7,748 nt of DNA from NCBI GenBank assembly GCA_019308705.1, contig JAFDHW010000098.1, positions 1 to 7,748 of the forward strand, given 5' to 3'. Positions 4,826-7,748 of this stretch are shown here, piece after piece; the first letter of the stretch is position 1; each line of letters starts with the position of its first letter. This DNA comes from Deltaproteobacteria bacterium. GTDB lineage: Bacteria; Desulfobacterota; Desulfobacteria; Desulfobacterales; Desulfatibacillaceae. Below the pieces are notes generated by a model that worked only from the letters and a program-made list of their open reading frames with translations, was not told the origin of the DNA and searched no databases. The position numbers and the translations under genes were made by a program.

Positions 4826-7675
4826 ATGTACATGGTCCTGTTGGTCATCCTGTTGGCTGCGGCCGTGTTCCTGGTCTTTACCGGGATAGCCGACAAAAAG
4901 GCCCGGGCAAGGGTGGTGGCCGGCGCGGCGCTGGCCGTCCTCACTGTGGGGTTCTTCTGGTTTCTGGGTTTCTGGGGCGAGGCCCTGTGGTTTTCCGCCC
5001 TGGGGTTTTCCTCCCGGTTCTGGAAGGAATGGCTCTCCCGGGCCGGGTTTCTGCTGGCCGGGGGAGGGTTCGCCTGGGCGTTTCTACGCCTGCTTCTCGT
5101 GCGGGCGGGGAGGGAGAAGCGCCGCGCGCGCACGGCCTTTTCCGCCCTAGCCGCGGTCATCGGCGCGGGATGGGGCTACGCCTCCTGGGACACCATCCTG
5201 GTCTTTGCCAACGGCGTGGAAACGCAGGTCGCTGATCCCATCTTCGGCCTGAACACCGGGTTCTACCTTTTCCACCTTCCCTTTTACGACGGCCTTTACG
5301 AGCTTTTGTGGTGGCTTTCCCTGGTGGGCGTCGCCGCCTGTGCCTTTGTCGCCTATTTCCGGCTGGAAGAAGGCTCCCTGCAGTGGGACGAGCGGACGAG
5401 GGAATCCGGCCGGGGTCTGGGCTCCTTGACCGTGGCCGTGGGCATCTTCCTGCTGATTTTGGCCTGGGGCCGGGCGCTGGACCGCTACCATCTCATGTAT
5501 TCCACCTGGGGCGTTGTTTCCGGGCCCGGGTGGACGGACCTGTACGTGCGCCTGCCCGGGTATTGGGTCACCCTGGCGGTGTGTCTTCTGGGGGGAGCAT
5601 CCCTGATCGTGCCGCCGGTGAGGGGCTGGCTGGTGCGGCTGGCCCGCAGGTGGACGCTTGCGGAGGCGGCCCCGGCAGCGGTGTCCGGCGGCGCGGTGAT
5701 GCTGGTGCTGGTGGTGTGGGGACTCGTGCTGGGCATCATTCCCGGGCTTTTCCAGTGGCTCATCGTGGAGCCCAACGAGATCACCTACGAGGAGCCCTTC
5801 ATCAAGAACAACATCCGGTTCACGCGCATGGGCTTCGGCCTGGACGTGGTGGAGAGCTACGAGTTCCCCGCGGCCGCGGATTTTACCCGGGACATGGTGC
5901 AACGGAGCGAAGGCGTGTTCGAGAACGTGCGCCTGTGGGATCCCCGGGCGCTGGACGCGGTGTACGAGCAGTTTCAGGAGATACGCCTCTACTACGAGTT
6001 CGCCGACGTGGACGTGGATCGCTACCATTTCGGCGGTGACTACCGTCAGGTGATGATCTCCGCACGGGAGATGGTCTTAGACAACCTTCCCCAGCAGAGC
6101 CAGACCTTCGTGAACCGGGTGTTCAAGTACACCCACGGCTACGGGGCCACGCTTTGCCCGGTTTCCAAGTTCACGTCAAACGGCCTGCCCGTGCTCCTGG
6201 TCAAGGACATCCCGCCGGTGGCCGAGTATCCCTCCCTGAAAATCGAACACCCCCAGATCTATTACGGCGAGCTGACCCGCACCCACGTGGTGGGCAACTC
6301 GTCCGAGCCGGAATTCGACTACCCCGCGGGCGACGCCAACGAGTACATCCACTATCCCGGAAAGGGCGGCGTGGGCATCGGCAGCCTGTGGCGGCGGTTT
6401 CTGTTCGGATGGAAGTTTTCCGGCATCCGCCTGCTTTTGTCCGGCTACCCCCGGGAGGGGTCGGTGATCATGTTCCACCGTCAGGTGCGCGAGCGGGTGG
6501 GCACGGTGGCGCCCTTTCTCAAGCTGGACAACGACCCCTACGTGGTGATCCACGAAGGCCGTTTGAAGTGGATCGTGGACGCCTACACCATCAGCGAGTA
6601 CTTTCCCTATAGCGAGCCGTATTTCTCCCGCCGGGACGTGCGCTACGGACCAAGCGGCCTGGTGCAGGCCGAACAGCCCGGCCTGGGCGGCATCAACTAC
6701 GTGCGAAACGCGGTAAAAGCCGTGGTGGACGCTCTGGACGGCACGGTGACCCTTTACGTGTACGAGCCCGAGGACCCGGTGATCCGCACCTGGCAAAACA
6801 TCTTCCCCGGCCTGTTCAAAGACAAAAAGGAGCTTTCGGAGAACCTGCAGGCCCACGTGCGCTACCCGTCGGACCTGCTTTTGGCCCAGGGGCTGGTGTA
6901 TGCCAAGTACCACATGGAAAACCCCGCGGTGTTCTACAACCAGGAGGACCTGTGGGTGCGGGCCACGGAGACCTACTACGGACAGTCCCAGTCCGTGGAC
7001 CCCTACTACATCATGTGGGAGGTGCCCGGCGAGGACGAGCTGCAGTTCGTGCTCATGCTGCCGTTTACCCCCAAGAACAAGCAGGTGCTGATCGGCTGGA
7101 TCGCGGGCATGTGCGACCCGGACAACTACGGCCGGTTTCTGGCCTACCGGTTTCCCAAGGAAAAGCGTGTCCTGGGCACCCAGCAGGTGGAGACCAAGAT
7201 CGACCAGGACCCGTACCTTTCCGCCCAGCTTTCCCTATGGGACCAGCGGGGTTCCTCGGTGATCCGGGGCAACGTCCTGGTCATCCCCGTGGACGACACC
7301 TTGCTGTACGTGGAGCCCATCTACCTTAAGGCCCGAGCGTCCGCCTACCCGGAACTTAGGCTGGTGGTGATCATGCACGGGGACACCTTAAGCTACGCCC
7401 AGACCTTTGAGCAGGCCCTGGCCGCGCTGCTCGAAAAGGGCGCGGTGAAACAGGTGGGCGCGGCCGGGCGGGTGCTTTCCCAGAAGCAGTTGATCGACCA
7501 GGCGTCCCAGGCGTTCGATTCCTACCTGAAGGCCCTGGGAGCGAGGAACTACGATCGGGCCGCCCAGGCCCTCGGCACCCTGGAGCAGTCCTTGAACCAG
7601 CTTTCCGGCGGCAAAGGGGAGGGCGGGGGCTCCCCCAGGCTGCCTCCGGGCGCCCGGGGAGGTTCAGGACCCTAG
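4826..7675 (+). CDS. UPF0182 family integral membrane protein
   Basis: A 949-residue protein of the UPF0182 family (COG1615), typical in length; its function is not established. The N-terminal third has about seven or eight hydrophobic segments, roughly at residues 3-21, 29-51, 71-92, 103-122, 159-178, 198-217, 246-263 and 290-314. A large, mostly hydrophilic domain (about 315-885) follows and is predicted to lie outside the cytoplasmic membrane. Family-like segments include GWTDLYVRLPGY at 235-246, PNEITYEEPFIKNNI at 316-330, LKIEHPQIYYGELT near 471-484, EFDYPAGDAN at 496-505, DAYTISEYFPYSEP near 585-598, INYVRNAVKAVVDA at 623-636, and a segment around 794-806 (DQDPYLSAQLSLW). The last 22 residues are Gly/Pro-rich. 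The ATG at 4826 has AAAGGCGG 5 bases upstream. The stop TAG (7673-7675) lies inside the end of repeat copy 3. Confidence 0.93.
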   Translation: MYMVLLVILLAAAVFLVFTGIADKKARARVVAGAALAVLTVGFFWFLGFWGEALWFSALGFSSRFWKEWLSRAGFLLAGGGFAWAFLRLLLVRAGREKRRARTAFSALAAVIGAGWGYASWDTILVFANGVETQVADPIFGLNTGFYLFHLPFYDGLYELLWWLSLVGVAACAFVAYFRLEEGSLQWDERTRESGRGLGSLTVAVGIFLLILAWGRALDRYHLMYSTWGVVSGPGWTDLYVRLPGYWVTLAVCLLGGASLIVPPVRGWLVRLARRWTLAEAAPAAVSGGAVMLVLVVWGLVLGIIPGLFQWLIVEPNEITYEEPFIKNNIRFTRMGFGLDVVESYEFPAAADFTRDMVQRSEGVFENVRLWDPRALDAVYEQFQEIRLYYEFADVDVDRYHFGGDYRQVMISAREMVLDNLPQQSQTFVNRVFKYTHGYGATLCPVSKFTSNGLPVLLVKDIPPVAEYPSLKIEHPQIYYGELTRTHVVGNSSEPEFDYPAGDANEYIHYPGKGGVGIGSLWRRFLFGWKFSGIRLLLSGYPREGSVIMFHRQVRERVGTVAPFLKLDNDPYVVIHEGRLKWIVDAYTISEYFPYSEPYFSRRDVRYGPSGLVQAEQPGLGGINYVRNAVKAVVDALDGTVTLYVYEPEDPVIRTWQNIFPGLFKDKKELSENLQAHVRYPSDLLLAQGLVYAKYHMENPAVFYNQEDLWVRATETYYGQSQSVDPYYIMWEVPGEDELQFVLMLPFTPKNKQVLIGWIAGMCDPDNYGRFLAYRFPKEKRVLGTQQVETKIDQDPYLSAQLSLWDQRGSSVIRGNVLVIPVDDTLLYVEPIYLKARASAYPELRLVVIMHGDTLSYAQTFEQALAALLEKGAVKQVGAAGRVLSQKQLIDQASQAFDSYLKALGARNYDRAAQALGTLEQSLNQLSGGKGEGGGSPRLPPGARGGSGP

Positions 7676-7748
7676 CCCGGATTATTCATGAGCAATTTTG
7701 CCCGAGATCGAATTTTTCGTTAGTTTCAATCCGTTGGAGCTGTTTTTT
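7672..7748 (+). mobile_element. MITE-like repeat, copy 3 (runs off the window)
   Basis: It starts with CTAG (7672-7675), which holds the UPF0182 stop codon. The first 47 bases (7672-7718) are identical to the reverse complement of copy 2 from 2795 inward. After a short variable part (8 bases here, 5 in copy 2), a further 21 identical bases begin with CAATCCGTTGGAGCTG. The window ends inside the element, so it could be a complete small element of about 155 bp or the edge of a larger insertion sequence carrying a transposase. Confidence 0.82.

Noticed and set aside
5147..6913. Long minus-strand open frames within the UPF0182 gene
   Set aside because: They are antisense to strongly family-like coding sequence, have His/Gly/Pro-rich translations and no ribosome binding sites.

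Overview
The window is GC-rich bacterial chromosome with five genes. The mix of a trehalose-phosphate synthase, a ROK kinase, a release-factor-like protein, a dodecin and a UPF0182 membrane protein, together with high GC and AT-richer dispersed repeats, would suit a deltaproteobacterium (Desulfobacterota-like). This is inference from general resemblance and cannot be proved from the window. No phage, CRISPR, tRNA or rRNA sequence is visible.

Layout. Positions 1-1482 (+) carry an otsA-type trehalose-6-phosphate synthase cut at its 5' end by the window edge, followed by a strong intrinsic terminator (1506-1542). A short inverted-repeat element (1565-1647) separates it from a convergent ROK-family sugar kinase (1644-2624, -). 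A longer MITE-like element (2642-2795) lies between that kinase and the next minus-strand gene, a baeRF family 3-like protein (2792-3937). A 447-base divergent intergenic region (3938-4384) holds a candidate promoter and dyad symmetries. On the plus strand follow a dodecin (4385-4594), a 231-base gap with a 12-bp GC-rich inverted repeat, and a large UPF0182-family membrane protein (4826-7675). A third copy of the repeat begins at 7672 and runs off the window.

Functional links are modest. The ROK kinase would make glucose-6-phosphate, one of the two substrates of OtsA, so the convergent pair fits trehalose/glucose metabolism. The baeRF-like protein is predicted to act on ribosomes, dodecin to store or buffer flavin, and UPF0182 has no settled role. 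These look like housekeeping or stress genes rather than a single dedicated system.

The most striking feature is the repeat family. Its ends read CTAGCCCGGATTATTCA, and three of the four genes whose 3' neighbourhood touches a copy (ROK kinase, baeRF, UPF0182) use the TAG inside that terminal CTAG as their own stop codon. This suggests a small non-autonomous transposable element that targets CTAG and therefore inserts exactly at gene ends, or one that is retained there because it does no harm.
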